Positions 1-11,707 of a stretch of 64,000 nt of DNA are shown here, one piece after another. The notes beneath the pieces are model-generated. The model was not told the origin of the DNA. It searched no databases and saw nothing but the letters and a program-made list of their open reading frames with translations. The stretch lies in NCBI RefSeq assembly GCF_002812985.1, contig NZ_PGCP01000012.1, positions 62,001 through 126,000 of the forward strand, written 5' to 3'. This stretch comes from Aeromonas lusitana. GTDB taxonomy: Bacteria; Pseudomonadota; Gammaproteobacteria; Enterobacterales; Aeromonadaceae. The translations under genes and the position numbers were made by a program. Each line of letters starts with the position of its first letter. Within the stretch, counting starts at the first letter, position 1.

Positions 1-9
1 CAGTTTTAC

Positions 10-33
10 GGCGGGCGGCCAGAGCCGCCCGCC
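10..33 (-). terminator. Hairpin terminator after glpD
   Basis: A perfect 10-bp GC-rich inverted repeat with a 4-base loop lies just beyond the glpD stop. The tail on the minus strand is only moderately T-rich, so it may be a weak terminator. Confidence 0.5.
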
Positions 34-40
34 GGGTTTG

Positions 41-1528
41 TCAGCTCGCCTTGGGCAGGGCGTGATGATGTTCGCTGAGCCAGGCCTGCAGCTGTTGCTG
101 CTCAGCCTCGGACAGGCGCAGCCCCAGCTTGCTGCGGCGCCACAGGATGTCTTCCAGTGAGTGAGCCCACTCCCGGTTGATGAGATAGCGCACTTCCGAT
201 TCATACAAGCCGGCGCCAAAGTGCTGGCCGCGATCCTCGTGCAGCCAGAGACGGGCATGGCTGCCGTAAGCCTCGGCGATGCGGCGCGCGGCGCGCTCAT
301 CCAGCCAGTCGAATTCCAGCAGGTAGGCGCGGGCCAGCTCGCTCGTGGTGCAGTCGAACTCGCCACCGGGCAAGCGGGTGGTGGCGGTCCAATCCTCCCC
401 CATCTGGCCGAACCAGGGCTTGAGCTTGTTGCAGGCGGCCTGGGCCAGCTTGCGATAGGTGGTGAGCTTGCCGCCAAACACCGACAGCAGCGGCGCGCCA
501 TCGGACTCGCCACTGAGCTCCAGGGTGTAGTCGCGGGTCACCGCCTGGGGGGAGTCTGACTCGTCATCACAGAGCGGGCGCACCCCGGCGTAGGTCCAGA
601 TGACATCTTTGGGGGCAATCTGGCGGGTGAAGTGGGCGTTGACCACCTGGCACAGGTACTCAATCTCGGCGCTGCTGATCTTCGCGTCGCGCGGATCCCC
701 CTTGTGCTCCACGTCCGTGGTGCCGATGAGGGAATAGTCCTGCTGATAGGGGATGACGAAGACGATGCGATTGTCCTCGTTTTGCAGGATATAGGCCTCT
801 TCGCGCTCATGGATGCGCGGCACGATTATGTGGCTGCCCTTGATGAGGCGAATGCCGCGCGGGGATTTCTCGTGCAGGCTCTCGTCATAGAAGGTCTTGA
901 CCCAGGGGCCGGCTGCGTTGACTAGGCCACGGCAGGTGACGTTGAACTGCTCGCCGCCCGCTCGCTCCAGGGTCAGGGTCCAGTGTTTGGAGCCGCGCAC
1001 CGCCTTGACGCAGCGGGTACGGGTCTCCACCAGTGCGCCCTTGTCCCGGGCCAGCATGGCGTTGAGCACCACCAGACGGGCGTCATCCACCCAGGCGTCC
1101 GAATACTCGAAGCCCTTGTTGATGCCGTTTTTCAGGCCATCTTGCGGCAGGAAGCGCACGCCGCAGCTGCCCTTGAGCTTGTCGCGCTTGGCCAGGTTGT
1201 CATAGAGGAAGAGGCCGGCGCGGATCATCCAGGCCGGGCGCAGGTGCGGGCGATGGGGCAGGCGAAAACGCATGGGACGGGCGATGTGCGGCGCCATGCC
1301 GAGCAGCACCTCCCGCTCCGCCAGCGCCTCTTTCACCAGCCGGAATTCGTAATGCTCGAGGTAGCGCAGGCCGCCGTGGATCAGCTTGCTGGAGTTGGAA
1401 GAGGTGGCCGAGGCGAGATCCTGCGCTTCGAACAACGCCACCTTCAGCCCCCGCCCCGCCGCATCCGCCGCAATGCCGACCCCGTTGATGCCGCCGCCGA
1501 CGACGACCAGATCATAATGTTCGCTCAT
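41..1528 (-). CDS. glpD: Aerobic glycerol-3-phosphate dehydrogenase GlpD
   Basis: FAD-dependent, membrane-associated oxidation of sn-glycerol-3-phosphate to dihydroxyacetone phosphate, passing electrons to quinone. The 495-residue protein opens with the dinucleotide-binding motif VVVGGGINGVG and contains the family signature SSKLIHGGLRYLE near residue 50 and FGGKLTTYRK near residue 355. Length matches the E. coli enzyme (about 500). The ATG at 1528 is chosen over a GTG two codons upstream because AGGTGA lies just before it. The gene stands alone, transcribed away from candidate GlpR operators and next to glpR and glpT, as expected of the glycerol regulon. Confidence 0.96.
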   Translation of the reverse strand: MSEHYDLVVVGGGINGVGIAADAAGRGLKVALFEAQDLASATSSNSSKLIHGGLRYLEHYEFRLVKEALAEREVLLGMAPHIARPMRFRLPHRPHLRPAWMIRAGLFLYDNLAKRDKLKGSCGVRFLPQDGLKNGINKGFEYSDAWVDDARLVVLNAMLARDKGALVETRTRCVKAVRGSKHWTLTLERAGGEQFNVTCRGLVNAAGPWVKTFYDESLHEKSPRGIRLIKGSHIIVPRIHEREEAYILQNEDNRIVFVIPYQQDYSLIGTTDVEHKGDPRDAKISSAEIEYLCQVVNAHFTRQIAPKDVIWTYAGVRPLCDDESDSPQAVTRDYTLELSGESDGAPLLSVFGGKLTTYRKLAQAACNKLKPWFGQMGEDWTATTRLPGGEFDCTTSELARAYLLEFDWLDERAARRIAEAYGSHARLWLHEDRGQHFGAGLYESEVRYLINREWAHSLEDILWRRSKLGLRLSEAEQQQLQAWLSEHHHALPKAS

Positions 1529-1576
1529 GTTCACCTACTTTCTTATTTTGGGTTTGCTATGACAGCAATGTTTGAT

Positions 1577-1620
1577 TTCGCTCATATTAGAACATGAAAA
1601 AATGATAAACGAACATTTTA
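1577..1620. promoter_or_regulatory. Candidate GlpR operators upstream of glpD
   Basis: Two imperfect dyads (near 1577-1598 and 1600-1620) contain the half-site AACGAACAT or close variants, the reverse complement of the GlpR half-site WATKYTCGWW. They lie in the 300-bp gap upstream of glpD. The rest of the gap to 1799 shows no convincing gene. The assignment rests on motif match and position only. Confidence 0.5.
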
Positions 1621-1799
1621 TGGAGGAAATGTGATCGCGATTGTTCCGACAATGCTAAAAATGCTGCCAGCCGGTGACGAAATGCCCGCAAGCAGGGGCC
1701 ACGCACGAAATAGTCGCGCCTTGAAAGGAGAAACAGGGACAGAAGAGCGGGTGATACAGAGGGATCAGAAGACGAGGGTAATTAGAAGCGGCCGCCGGT

Positions 1800-1817
1800 G
1801 GGCGGCCTGATGCCTGA
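1800..1817 (-). terminator. Hairpin after glpR
   Basis: A 7-bp GGCCGCC/GGCGGCC stem with a GGTG loop sits 12 bases beyond the glpR stop. On the minus strand it is followed by a moderately T-rich stretch. Confidence 0.5.
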
Positions 1818-1828
1818 GCGAAGAGGGG

Positions 1829-2587
1829 TTAGCAGATGTGGCAGGCGATCTGGTGTTGGGACATCAGTCGCATCAGCTTCTCCGGCGGCTCCTCGTCGGT
1901 GAACATGGCGTGGATCTGGCTGAGGTTGCCGAGATTGACCATGGCATTGCGGCCGAACTTGGTGTGATCGGCGGCCAGAAACACCTGGCGGGAGTGGGCA
2001 ATGATGGCCTGGGCTATCTTCACCTCGTGGTAATCGAAATCGAGCAGGGAGCCGTCGTTGTCGATGCCCGAGATGCCGATGACGCCGTAGTCCATGCGGA
2101 ACTGGCCGATGAAGTCACGGGTCGCCTCCCCCACGATACCGCCGTCCCGGTTGCGGATCTCGCCACCGGCGATAATGACGGTGAAGTCATCCTTGGCGGT
2201 GAGAATGCTGGCGACGTTCAGGTTGTTGGTGACGATGCGCAGCTCGCGGTGATCGAGCAGGGCGCGGGCGATGGCTTCCGTGGTGGTGCCGATGTCGATG
2301 AACAGCGACGAGCCGTCCGGGATGTTGGCGGCCACCTCGCGGGCGATGCGCTCCTTCTCCTTGAGCTGCATGACCTTGCGGGCGCTGTAGGCGGTGTTGA
2401 CTGTGCTCGAATGCAGGGAGGCTCCACCATGATGGCGGCGGATCTTGTTCTGCTCCGCAAGGTCATTCAGATCCCGGCGAATGGTCTGGGGGCTGACGTC
2501 AAAATGGGTCACCAGATCGTCCGTCGAGACGAAACCCTGCCTGGTCAGGACGTCCAGGATCTCCAGATGTCGTTGGGTTTGCTTCAC
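1829..2587 (-). CDS. glpR: Glycerol-3-phosphate regulon repressor GlpR (DeoR family)
   Basis: DeoR-family repressor of the glp regulon, inactivated by glycerol-3-phosphate in E. coli. The 252 residues equal the E. coli length. The N-terminal winged helix-turn-helix carries the DeoR pattern around VSPQTIRRDLNDL (residues 31-43). The C-terminal sugar-phosphate sensor domain contains DIGTTTEAIA and ADHTKFGR. The start is GTG at 2587, preceded at 8 bases by GGAG. It lies downstream of glpT on the same strand but is separated from it by a strong terminator, so it probably has its own promoter in the short gap. Confidence 0.93.
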   Translation of the reverse strand: MKQTQRHLEILDVLTRQGFVSTDDLVTHFDVSPQTIRRDLNDLAEQNKIRRHHGGASLHSSTVNTAYSARKVMQLKEKERIAREVAANIPDGSSLFIDIGTTTEAIARALLDHRELRIVTNNLNVASILTAKDDFTVIIAGGEIRNRDGGIVGEATRDFIGQFRMDYGVIGISGIDNDGSLLDFDYHEVKIAQAIIAHSRQVFLAADHTKFGRNAMVNLGNLSQIHAMFTDEEPPEKLMRLMSQHQIACHIC

Positions 2588-2610
2588 GCTTGCACTCCGC
2601 TGATAAGACG

Positions 2611-2639
2611 AAAAAAGGCCCCGGCAGTGCGGGGCCTTT
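2611..2639 (-). terminator. Rho-independent terminator of glpT
   Basis: The stem AAAGGCCCCG pairs across a 6-base loop and is followed on the minus strand by a run of six T. It separates glpT from glpR. Confidence 0.85.
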
Positions 2640-2687
2640 GGCAGTGTACCCTATCCCTTTTCGGATCGATAAGGGCAGGATCACGTT

Positions 2688-4043
2688 TTATGCCTTGTGG
2701 GCGGCGGCCTTGTGGGCGAGCGACGCGTTCTCGTGCTTGAGGGTCATGGCCAGCAGCACGATGGAGAGCACACAGGAAACCACCAGTACCATGAAACCAC
2801 CATCCCAACCGAAATGGTCGACGGTGTAGCCCAGCATGGCGTTGGCGGCCACGGCGCCACCCAGGTAGCCGAACAGCCCGGTGAAGCCTGCAGCAGTGCC
2901 GGCGGCCTTCTTCGGTGCCAGCTCCAGGGCATACAGACCAATCAGCATGACGGGGCCATAGATGAGGAAGCCGATGGCGACCAGGGCCATCATGTCCACG
3001 CTCGGGTTGCCCGCCGGATTCAGCCAGTAGACCAGCACGGCGACGGTCACCAGCACCATGAACAGGATGCCGGCCGGCGCGCGGCGGCCCTTGAACATCT
3101 TGTCAGAGATCCAGCCACACAGCAGGGTGCCCGGGATCCCAGCCCACTCATAGAGGAAGTAGGCCCAGGAGGAGTGATCCACGCTGAAGTCTTTCGCTTC
3201 TTTCAGGTAGGTCGGCGCCCAGTCCAGCACACCGTAACGAATGAGGTAAACGAAGGCGTTGGCGATGGCGATGTACCACAGCAGCTTGTTGTGCAGCACG
3301 TACTTCATGAAGATCTCCTTGGCGGAGAACTCCTGCTCGTGGCTCTCGTTGTAATCCTGCGGGTAGTCGTCCTTGTACTCCTCGATGGGCGGCAGACCGA
3401 CGGATTGCGGGGTATCGCGCATCACGAAGAAGGCGATCACGGCGATGGCTGCAGCCGCGGCCGCCGGCACATAGAAGGCGCTGCGCCAGTCATTGAACCA
3501 GCCCATGCCGAGGATAAACAGCGGGCCTATCATGCCGCCGCCCACGTTGTGGGCCACGTTCCAGACCGAGACAATTTCGCCACGCTCCTTTTGTGACCAC
3601 CAGTGCACCATGGTGCGACCGCAGGGGGGCCAGCCCATGCCCTGCACCCAACCGTTCAGGAACAGGAGCACGAACATGATGGCGATGCTGGAGGTAGCCC
3701 AGTGCATTGTCCCCATCATGAACATGATGCCGGCCGAGAGCAGCAGGCCGGCGGAGAGGAAATAGCGGGCGTTGGAGCGGTCCGACACGTTCCCCATCAG
3801 GAACTTGGACAGACCGTAGGCGATGGAGACCCCGGACAGGGCCAGGCCCAGATCACCGCGGGAGAAGCCCTGCTCGATGAGATAGGGCATGGCCAGGCTG
3901 AAGTTCTTGCGTACCAGGTAGTAGCCGGCATAACCGAAGAAGATCCCGAAAAACACCTGCCAACGCATGCGCTTGTAGAAGGGATCGACCTTGTCGGCGG
4001 GTAGCCGGTCGATATGGGGTGCAGGCCTGAAGAGACTAAGCAT
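2688..4043 (-). CDS. glpT: Glycerol-3-phosphate:phosphate antiporter GlpT
   Basis: Inner-membrane antiporter of the organophosphate:phosphate (OPA) branch of the major facilitator superfamily; it imports glycerol-3-phosphate. The 451-residue protein matches E. coli GlpT in length and has 12 hydrophobic segments and the family motif [19 protein letters not shown] around residues 130-150. The start at 4043 ([12 protein letters not shown]) is chosen because AAGGAAG precedes it; the longer open frame upstream has no ribosome site and lies in operator DNA. Divergent from glpFK. No glpQ follows it. Confidence 0.95.
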   Translation of the reverse strand: MLSLFRPAPHIDRLPADKVDPFYKRMRWQVFFGIFFGYAGYYLVRKNFSLAMPYLIEQGFSRGDLGLALSGVSIAYGLSKFLMGNVSDRSNARYFLSAGLLLSAGIMFMMGTMHWATSSIAIMFVLLFLNGWVQGMGWPPCGRTMVHWWSQKERGEIVSVWNVAHNVGGGMIGPLFILGMGWFNDWRSAFYVPAAAAAAIAVIAFFVMRDTPQSVGLPPIEEYKDDYPQDYNESHEQEFSAKEIFMKYVLHNKLLWYIAIANAFVYLIRYGVLDWAPTYLKEAKDFSVDHSSWAYFLYEWAGIPGTLLCGWISDKMFKGRRAPAGILFMVLVTVAVLVYWLNPAGNPSVDMMALVAIGFLIYGPVMLIGLYALELAPKKAAGTAAGFTGLFGYLGGAVAANAMLGYTVDHFGWDGGFMVLVVSCVLSIVLLAMTLKHENASLAHKAAAHKA

Positions 4044-4134
4044 GTTCTGCTTCCTTATTGTTGTTATGGGCAGTTGAGGGTGCCCCGATCGTGCAAACGA
4101 CCAGACGAGTCCTGATTCGTAAGCGAGCCAATTG

Positions 4135-4151
4135 TGCTCATTTGTGAACAT
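4135..4151. promoter_or_regulatory. Candidate GlpR operator on the glpT side
   Basis: The dyad-like TGCTCATTTGTGAACAT is close to known glp operators (half-sites TGCTCA and TGAACAT) and lies about 90 bp upstream of glpT in the 488-bp divergent gap. The AT-rich stretch that follows (4150-4210) is a likely promoter area. No gene is evident in the gap. Confidence 0.45.
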
Positions 4152-4396
4152 TTAATCTGTGATGCAGACTCAAATATTGCAGTTTTATTACAAAAATAAT
4201 CATCCAGTGAGTGATCGCTCATCAGGATCCAGCCCTTGTAGGGCAAGGCTTTAGGTTACCCCCTAAGGAGTAATTGTGGCGATGGCGACTGCTTTTCGTC
4301 ACATTTTCTTAGCAATGAGTGGGATCTTGTCCACATTTCCGATGGCAGGGGTATGGTGAATTGGCACAGAAGGTTTATTTTCTCTCCCGTCCAAGA

Positions 4397-4497
4397 ACGA
4401 GCGTAAACGAGCATAACGTTTGCGCAGACTCAAACAACAAGAAGAAACGTTTTCGGGCGCAATGGATGGGACAAAAAAGATAACGAAACGGAACATC
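4397..4497. promoter_or_regulatory. Candidate GlpR operators on the glpFK side
   Basis: AACGAGCATA (4406-4415) is an exact reverse complement of the GlpR half-site WATKYTCGWW. It is preceded by a second AACGAGC copy, and a related AACGGAACAT occurs at about 4487-4496, close to the glpF start. This suggests tandem GlpR operators over the glpF promoter. Confidence 0.5.
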
Positions 4498-4531
4498 AAA
4501 CCTACTCTGGGTGGATAAAAGGAATAAACGT

Positions 4532-6924
<2,393 letters not shown>

Positions 6925-6951
6925 TAGGGCGACCTATTACTTCCGTTAGAT

Positions 6952-6987
6952 AAACAAGAGGCCGACAGTGATGTCGGCCTCTTGTTT
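6952..6987 (+). terminator. Terminator of glpFK
   Basis: A perfect 16-bp inverted repeat (AAACAAGAGGCCGACA arm) with a GTGA loop ends in T-rich sequence 27 bases after glpK. The A-rich 5' arm means it could also work on the minus strand for the convergent LysR gene. Confidence 0.9.
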
Positions 6988-7039
6988 ATGCTTTAAAAGC
7001 CATCAAAAACAGCACGAATGCGCTATCAAAACCGGCTCG

Positions 7040-7942
7040 TCACAGCTCATTGGCGCCGAGTCGCTCCTTCAGGAAGTCGAGCCAGACCCGCAGCCGGATG
7101 TCCCGCTGGGCGTCTGAGTAGAAGACCGCATGGACGGGGCGCGATGCACCGCTGTTGCTGCGGGCCAGCACCTCCACCAGGGCGCCGCTCGCACGATCCG
7201 GCCCGGTCATGAAGTCCGACAGGCAGACGATCCCCTGCCCCGCCAGCGCCAGCTGGCGCAGTGTCTCGCCGCTGCTGGCCCTCAGCGTCGGGGTGATGGC
7301 AAATCTGTCCCCCTGCTCTGCACTTAACAGCGGCCAGTGGTTGAGGTGATCGGGGTGCAAAAAGCCGAGCAGCTCGTGCCCTGCCAGCAGATCCGCCGGC
7401 TGACGCGGGGTGCCGCGCTCGCGCAAATAGGCGGGGGACGCCAGCAGCCGCAGCTTGGAGCGCCCGAGTGGCAGGGCGCGCAGGGAGGAATCGGTCAGCT
7501 CGCCGATGCGAATAGCCATATCCACCCGCCGCTCCATCAGGTTGATGAAGCCCTCCGAGCTGTGCAGTTGCAGCTCTATGCCGGGGTAGCGACGGCGAAA
7601 CTCCCCTATGATGGGCACCAGCCGGTGCAGTATGAAGGGGGTGGCGGCATCGACCCTCAATATGCCCTCGGGTTGTTCACGGCGCATCAGCAGGTGGCTC
7701 TCGGCCTCGCTCATCTCGGTCAGCACCTTGACCGCCCGCTGATAAAACCAGCTCCCCTCCTCGGTCAGGCTGACCCGACGGGTGGTGCGATTGAGCAACA
7801 CGGTGGCGAGTTTTTCTTCCAGCCGCTTGATGCCGCGGCTCACCACGGAATTGTCCATCCCCAGGTTCTCCGCCGCCTGGCGAAAACTGCCCGCCTCCAC
7901 CACGGCCACGAACAGGGTCAGTTCATCGGAATGGGTCTTCAT
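7040..7942 (-). CDS. LysR-family transcriptional regulator
   Basis: A 300-residue LysR-type regulator: an N-terminal winged helix-turn-helix (residues 1-60, with FRQAAENLGMDNSVVSRGIK) followed by a periplasmic-binding-like effector domain (residues 90-290). It belongs to the CrgA/DsdC-like branch that commonly has LFVAVVEAGSF at the N-terminus. It is flanked by convergent glpFK and, upstream on the same strand, the DUF1254 gene, which has its own terminator. Target and ligand are unknown; there is no adjacent divergent gene to suggest one. Confidence 0.85.
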   Translation of the reverse strand: MKTHSDELTLFVAVVEAGSFRQAAENLGMDNSVVSRGIKRLEEKLATVLLNRTTRRVSLTEEGSWFYQRAVKVLTEMSEAESHLLMRREQPEGILRVDAATPFILHRLVPIIGEFRRRYPGIELQLHSSEGFINLMERRVDMAIRIGELTDSSLRALPLGRSKLRLLASPAYLRERGTPRQPADLLAGHELLGFLHPDHLNHWPLLSAEQGDRFAITPTLRASSGETLRQLALAGQGIVCLSDFMTGPDRASGALVEVLARSNSGASRPVHAVFYSDAQRDIRLRVWLDFLKERLGANEL

Positions 7943-8035
7943 TGTTGTTATCCTGGCAAGAGCGATGGCGTTTTATAGACGCAATGTCGATAGATTGGCA
8001 AGCCATTCCCCCCGACTCTCCTTTTGCGCAAAAAG

Positions 8036-8069
8036 AAAGAGGCCAGGCGGCGAACCGCTTGGCCTCTTT
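8036..8069 (-). terminator. Terminator of the DUF1254 gene
   Basis: The stem AAAGAGGCCA pairs with TGGCCTCTTT around an inner GCGG-CGAA-CCGC hairpin. On the minus strand it is followed by CTTTCTTTTTG. Confidence 0.85.
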
Positions 8070-8091
8070 GCATCAGCAGCAAGCCACTGAC

Positions 8092-9564
8092 TTATTTGAT
8101 TTTCTCAACCTTGGGCGGCACCCAGCTGCCATCTAGGATCGCCTGCTCGCCCCAGTAGGCGCGGATATAGAGGGAGAGCGTTCCCTCGGGGGCTGGCAAC
8201 CAGTTGTTGAGCTTCTCCTTGGCCGGCGCCTTGTGGCTCACATACAGGGTCAGGGAGCCATCGTCGTTGAGTTTGAGATCCTTATTCTTGGTGCCAAGCG
8301 AGTAGCGGTTCAGCTCGTTCGGGCTGAACAGATGCTTGCTGTTGTAGAGGGTCAGGGACCAGAACCCCTTCACCGGCGGCAACTGCCCCTTGGCAAAGGT
8401 GACCTGATAGTCATGCTTGCCATCGAGCTGCAACCCGCTCCCGTCGTTGTCCGTGTAGAAGTACTGGGTCTCATCTGGCTTGTTGTCGAACATGTTCGAC
8501 TTGGAGGTGCCGGTGCGGTTGTAGTAATCCACCCCGAATTCGGCGTTGTGCTTGGAGCGGTTCCAGCCATTGCCCGCCGGCACCCCGTTGTTCTGCCACT
8601 TGAAGAAGTCGGCGATCACCGTCTTGTCGGTCTGCTCCGCCGCCTCGTTCATCCACTGGCGTACCTTGGGATCCTGCTTGCCAGCCGCCACCAGATGACG
8701 GAACTGGGCATAGAGCGCCTCTTCCCCTGGCAAGGGGGCCACCTTGGCCAGCACGTTATCCAGCTGATCGAAGAACTTGTCAGGCACCACCCACTTGACC
8801 TCCCCGGCGCTGGGGTTGGGCTTCTCGCCGATGGAGGGGATGTTGGCGTAGTCATAGGACTTCATCTTGCCGTCGAATTTGCTGAGGGGATAAGTCATTA
8901 CCTCCCGTACCGGCGTCTGCACCGCGACGCGATCGGCCTGGGTGTCGTCCATCTGCACCCGGGGGATCACGTTGGCCATCTCGGTGGAGGAGCGGATGAC
9001 GCCCTCGATCCCCTTGGGGGTCTCCCCCTGCCACGTCGGCCCCACCAACAGGTAGAAGCCGGGCTTGGAGCCATAGGGCTTACCGAGGTTTGCTATCTGA
9101 TCGGTGCGGGCATCGTAGATGGCGTAGACCCAGAAGCGATCGCCAAAGTCAGGCACCTGGATGACCACGGGTTCTTTATCCAGCTCGAAGAAGCCGAGCC
9201 CGTAGACCACGTCCTGATTCGGACAGGTGACGAAGGTTTCTGCTGGTTTGATGTAATCCGTCAGCATACTCAGCTGCCCCATGGGGGCAACCGGCACCAT
9301 ACCGCCGTTGAGGGCCGGCTCGGGGGCCTGGGTGATGGTGGCCCGGCGGTTGAACTGGTTCACCATGGGATAACCCCAGATGTAAGCCTGCTGGGCGATG
9401 GCCTTCACATAGGCCTCCGGCATCCGCACTTCAGCGGCAGGCTTGTTCAGTTGATCGAACGTCGTGGGATGGGGAATGGTCAAAGGGGCTGACTGGGCCA
9501 CCAGCATGGGGCTGGCCCCGAGCAGGGCGATAAGGATCGTCGATGCGAGATATCCATTCTTCAT
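8092..9564 (-). CDS. Secreted DUF1254/DUF1214 protein
   Basis: A 490-residue exported protein with a clear signal peptide (MKNGYLASTILIALLGASPM, cleavage near residue 24). The N-terminal half matches the DUF1254 pattern (AYIWGYPMVNQFNRR; CPNQDVVYGLGFFELD; FWVYAIYDARTDQ). The C-terminal half matches DUF1214 (FWSLTLYNSKHLFSPNELNRYSLG and a terminal YIRAYWGEQAILDGSWVPP). These two domains are usually found fused, and the biochemical function is not established. It is monocistronic with its own terminator. I know of no reliable substrate assignment. Confidence 0.85.
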   Translation of the reverse strand: MKNGYLASTILIALLGASPMLVAQSAPLTIPHPTTFDQLNKPAAEVRMPEAYVKAIAQQAYIWGYPMVNQFNRRATITQAPEPALNGGMVPVAPMGQLSMLTDYIKPAETFVTCPNQDVVYGLGFFELDKEPVVIQVPDFGDRFWVYAIYDARTDQIANLGKPYGSKPGFYLLVGPTWQGETPKGIEGVIRSSTEMANVIPRVQMDDTQADRVAVQTPVREVMTYPLSKFDGKMKSYDYANIPSIGEKPNPSAGEVKWVVPDKFFDQLDNVLAKVAPLPGEEALYAQFRHLVAAGKQDPKVRQWMNEAAEQTDKTVIADFFKWQNNGVPAGNGWNRSKHNAEFGVDYYNRTGTSKSNMFDNKPDETQYFYTDNDGSGLQLDGKHDYQVTFAKGQLPPVKGFWSLTLYNSKHLFSPNELNRYSLGTKNKDLKLNDDGSLTLYVSHKAPAKEKLNNWLPAPEGTLSLYIRAYWGEQAILDGSWVPPKVEKIK

Positions 9565-9759
9565 ATGCGATTCCTTCGTTTGTGTCGTCGGCGAGAGATG
9601 TCTAATGAGATGCCGCTAACCAGAATGGTCTCTGCTGAGTGCATGGTCAACACAACATGGGATTAACGTATATGCTTCTTTCGAAATGAAAATACGCAAA
9701 ATGCAACAAACGGAAGCCTTGGCCATCCGGCCGAATTTATGGCAATGAGGAGGGATGAG

Positions 9760-10107
9760 ATGAAATACAAGGGAAGCTGCCACTGCGGCAAGGTGGCATT
9801 CGAAGTGGAGGGGGAGCTGACCCAGGCCATGGCCTGCAACTGCTCCATCTGCCAGCGCAAGGGATCCCTGCTGTGGATGCTGCCGCGCGCCAAGCTGACG
9901 TTGCTGACCCCGGACGAGGCGGCCAGCACCTACACCTTCCACAAGCACGTGGTCAAACACCGCTTCTGCCCGGTCTGCGGTATCCACCCCTATTGCGACG
10001 GCGTGGATCCCAAGGGCAATCACATCGTCGCCGTCAATGTCCGCTGCCTGGAAGGGGTAGATCCCGAGGCGCTGCCGGTGCAGCACTACGATGGCCGGGC
10101 CCTGTGA
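9760..10107 (+). CDS. GFA-family (CENP-V/GFA fold) protein
   Basis: A 115-residue zinc-binding protein of the glutathione-dependent formaldehyde-activating (GFA) fold. The cysteine pattern is complete: CHCG near residue 7, CNCSIC near residue 28, and FCPVCGIHPY near residue 75. The start at 9760 follows AGGAGGG at the right distance; three in-frame ATGs upstream lack this. The family name comes from one studied enzyme, and most members have no proven activity. The gene stands alone, divergent from the DUF1254 gene. Confidence 0.85.
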   Translation: MKYKGSCHCGKVAFEVEGELTQAMACNCSICQRKGSLLWMLPRAKLTLLTPDEAASTYTFHKHVVKHRFCPVCGIHPYCDGVDPKGNHIVAVNVRCLEGVDPEALPVQHYDGRAL

Positions 10108-10336
10108 GCGGGTACTGAGCCAGATCACCCGCACACCGGGGCGATAGAGCCCTGGCGTGCGATAAGCGCCCTTCCTGCCACCGACCTACCAGAGTCTGCC
10201 AACTCCTCACACTGACGATGTGATCTTGTGCAAGCATCCGAGTCGGTAACAAGGTTACAATCGGCGCCCACATAGGGATATTAGGAGCCGGCGTCTAATC
10301 GTCAGTTCCGCTTTGCTGTTATGAAAGGGAAGTACT

Positions 10337-10723
10337 ATGCCATTTGAACAACGCCTGTTCGCCGCACACAGAGAGCTCGCCAGCAAGGGCGTGCAGGAGC
10401 TCAACTACAACCCACCCCTGTGCCGTCTGCTGCGCAAATTCGGCTGGCAACTGAAACCACCCCACTATGAGCACTTTATGGTCAATCTGATCTCTATGGG
10501 ACTATCAATGGGCATCATCTGGGGTCCACTGATGTGGTTCTTCGGCTGGGAGCATGAGGTGAGCCTGGGGTATGCCTTGCGCCAAATCAGCGTCTTTGCC
10601 AGCTGTTTCGGGCTGCTGATGGCCATCGTCTTTTGGGTGCGTCGCCGGCAGCTCAAGCTGACCCCCTGGGAGGCACTGCCTCACTCCACCCCACGAACCC
10701 AGCAGCGCTGGCAGCCCAGATAA
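10337..10723 (+). CDS. Small two-helix membrane protein, DUF6404-like
   Basis: A 128-residue protein with an N-terminal soluble part (LASKGVQELNYNPPLCRLLRKFGW) and two hydrophobic segments (residues 50-70 and 82-100). The NYNPP...LLRK.GW...PPHY pattern resembles the DUF6404 family as I remember it; no function is known. The start is set by AAAGGGA upstream of ATG. The 229-bp gap before it holds a short GTAAC/GTTAC dyad but no gene. Confidence 0.7.
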   Translation: MPFEQRLFAAHRELASKGVQELNYNPPLCRLLRKFGWQLKPPHYEHFMVNLISMGLSMGIIWGPLMWFFGWEHEVSLGYALRQISVFASCFGLLMAIVFWVRRRQLKLTPWEALPHSTPRTQQRWQPR

Positions 10724-10769
10724 TCGCGAGACCGCCATCACACATTGTTTGAAACAGAGGGAAGCTGCC

Positions 10770-11135
10770 ATGACCAAGGCCCATGAAAAACTGAACTATG
10801 TGGAGTTTGCCGCCAGGGATCTCGCGGCCACCAAGGCTTTCTTTACCGCCACCTTCGGCTGGCAGTTTGTGGATTACGGCCCCGATTACGCTGCGTTTGC
10901 GGGGGAAGGGCTGGATGGCGGCTTCTACCGGGCGGATCTCTGCGGCCAGAGTGCCCAGGGCGGCGCCCTGCTGGTGTTCTACAGCGCCGACATTGCGGCG
11001 ACCCAGGCCAGGGTATTCCAGCATGGGGGCACCATCATTCGCCCCCTGTTCGACTTCCCCGGCGGCCGCCGCTTCCACTTCGTCGAACCCAGCGGCAATG
11101 AATTTGCGGTCTGGTCTGAAGCGGCCGGCGCCTGA
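10770..11135 (+). CDS. VOC (glyoxalase/bleomycin-resistance fold) protein
   Basis: A 121-residue single VOC-fold protein: LNYVEFAARDLAATKAFFTATFGW at the start (beta-alpha unit with the characteristic F-Y/F-x-x-x-F-G-W), and a distal RRFHFVEPSGNEFAVW with the metal-site-like E. Members include glyoxalases and dioxygenases, and substrate cannot be assigned from sequence. ATG at 10770 follows GAGGGAAG. It lies 46 bp after the DUF6404-like gene and may be co-transcribed with it. Confidence 0.82.
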   Translation: MTKAHEKLNYVEFAARDLAATKAFFTATFGWQFVDYGPDYAAFAGEGLDGGFYRADLCGQSAQGGALLVFYSADIAATQARVFQHGGTIIRPLFDFPGGRRFHFVEPSGNEFAVWSEAAGA

Positions 11136-11307
11136 TCCCGCGCGGTCTATTCCACTTTTTCCCTTGAGGGATTGGATGCCAATCCCTTCATTGATCTGTG
11201 ATTGCTGCTCTGGCCTCAATAGTGTTTTGCGGCGACGCCCCTCTTTCCCACCCGCCGCCACAGGCATACTGACCCCCGTTGTTTCGACAGAATCCGAGAA
11301 GTGTCAG

Positions 11308-11598
11308 ATGCCCGTCCCCATCACTGTGATTGCCGAGCTGGAGGCCAGACCCGAGTTTGGCGCCGAGTTGTCATTCGCCCTAGCACCGCTTATCGCGGCC
11401 ACCTTGCAAGAGGCTGGTTGCCTGCGCTACCAGCTGCACCAGAGCCTGGATACGCCCCACGGCTGGATGCTGCACGAGGAGTGGGTGAGCGAAGAGGCTC
11501 TTAATGCCCACCAGCAGACGCCCCACTTTATTGCCTTCGTGGCCCAGACCCGGGGCTGGTTTGCCAGAAGCCAAGTTCGCCGCTATCACTTTGCCTGA
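11308..11598 (+). CDS. Antibiotic-biosynthesis-monooxygenase-fold (ABM) protein
   Basis: A 96-residue protein of the dimeric alpha-beta-barrel ABM family, similar to quinol monooxygenase YgiN: VPITVIAELEARPEFGAEL at the start, EAGCLRYQLHQSLDTP, FHE/EW-type MLHEEWVSEEALNAHQQTPH, and a final F. Such proteins act on quinones or are of unknown role. It lies between the VOC gene and dkgB, all on the same strand, so this run may be a small stress or detoxification group; that is inference. Confidence 0.75.
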   Translation: MPVPITVIAELEARPEFGAELSFALAPLIAATLQEAGCLRYQLHQSLDTPHGWMLHEEWVSEEALNAHQQTPHFIAFVAQTRGWFARSQVRRYHFA

Positions 11599-11707
11599 CT
11601 GCCTACACCACCTTGCTGTCCATCAAGAGGGCAGCCGACGATGGCGACCCGAGTGGTGGGCAAACCCCATACACAAGAGCGTAAAAATAGAGAACATGAG
11701 GAAATTG

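Noticed and set aside
161-559. Plus-strand frame opposite glpD
   Set aside because: Antisense shadow of glpD; no ribosome site and repetitive Gly/Ala/Leu content typical of the opposite strand of GC-rich genes.
4155-4185. CRP-like TGTGATGCAGAC site upstream of glpT
   Set aside because: Left half matches TGTGA, but the right half has wrong spacing and fewer than four matches; not supported.
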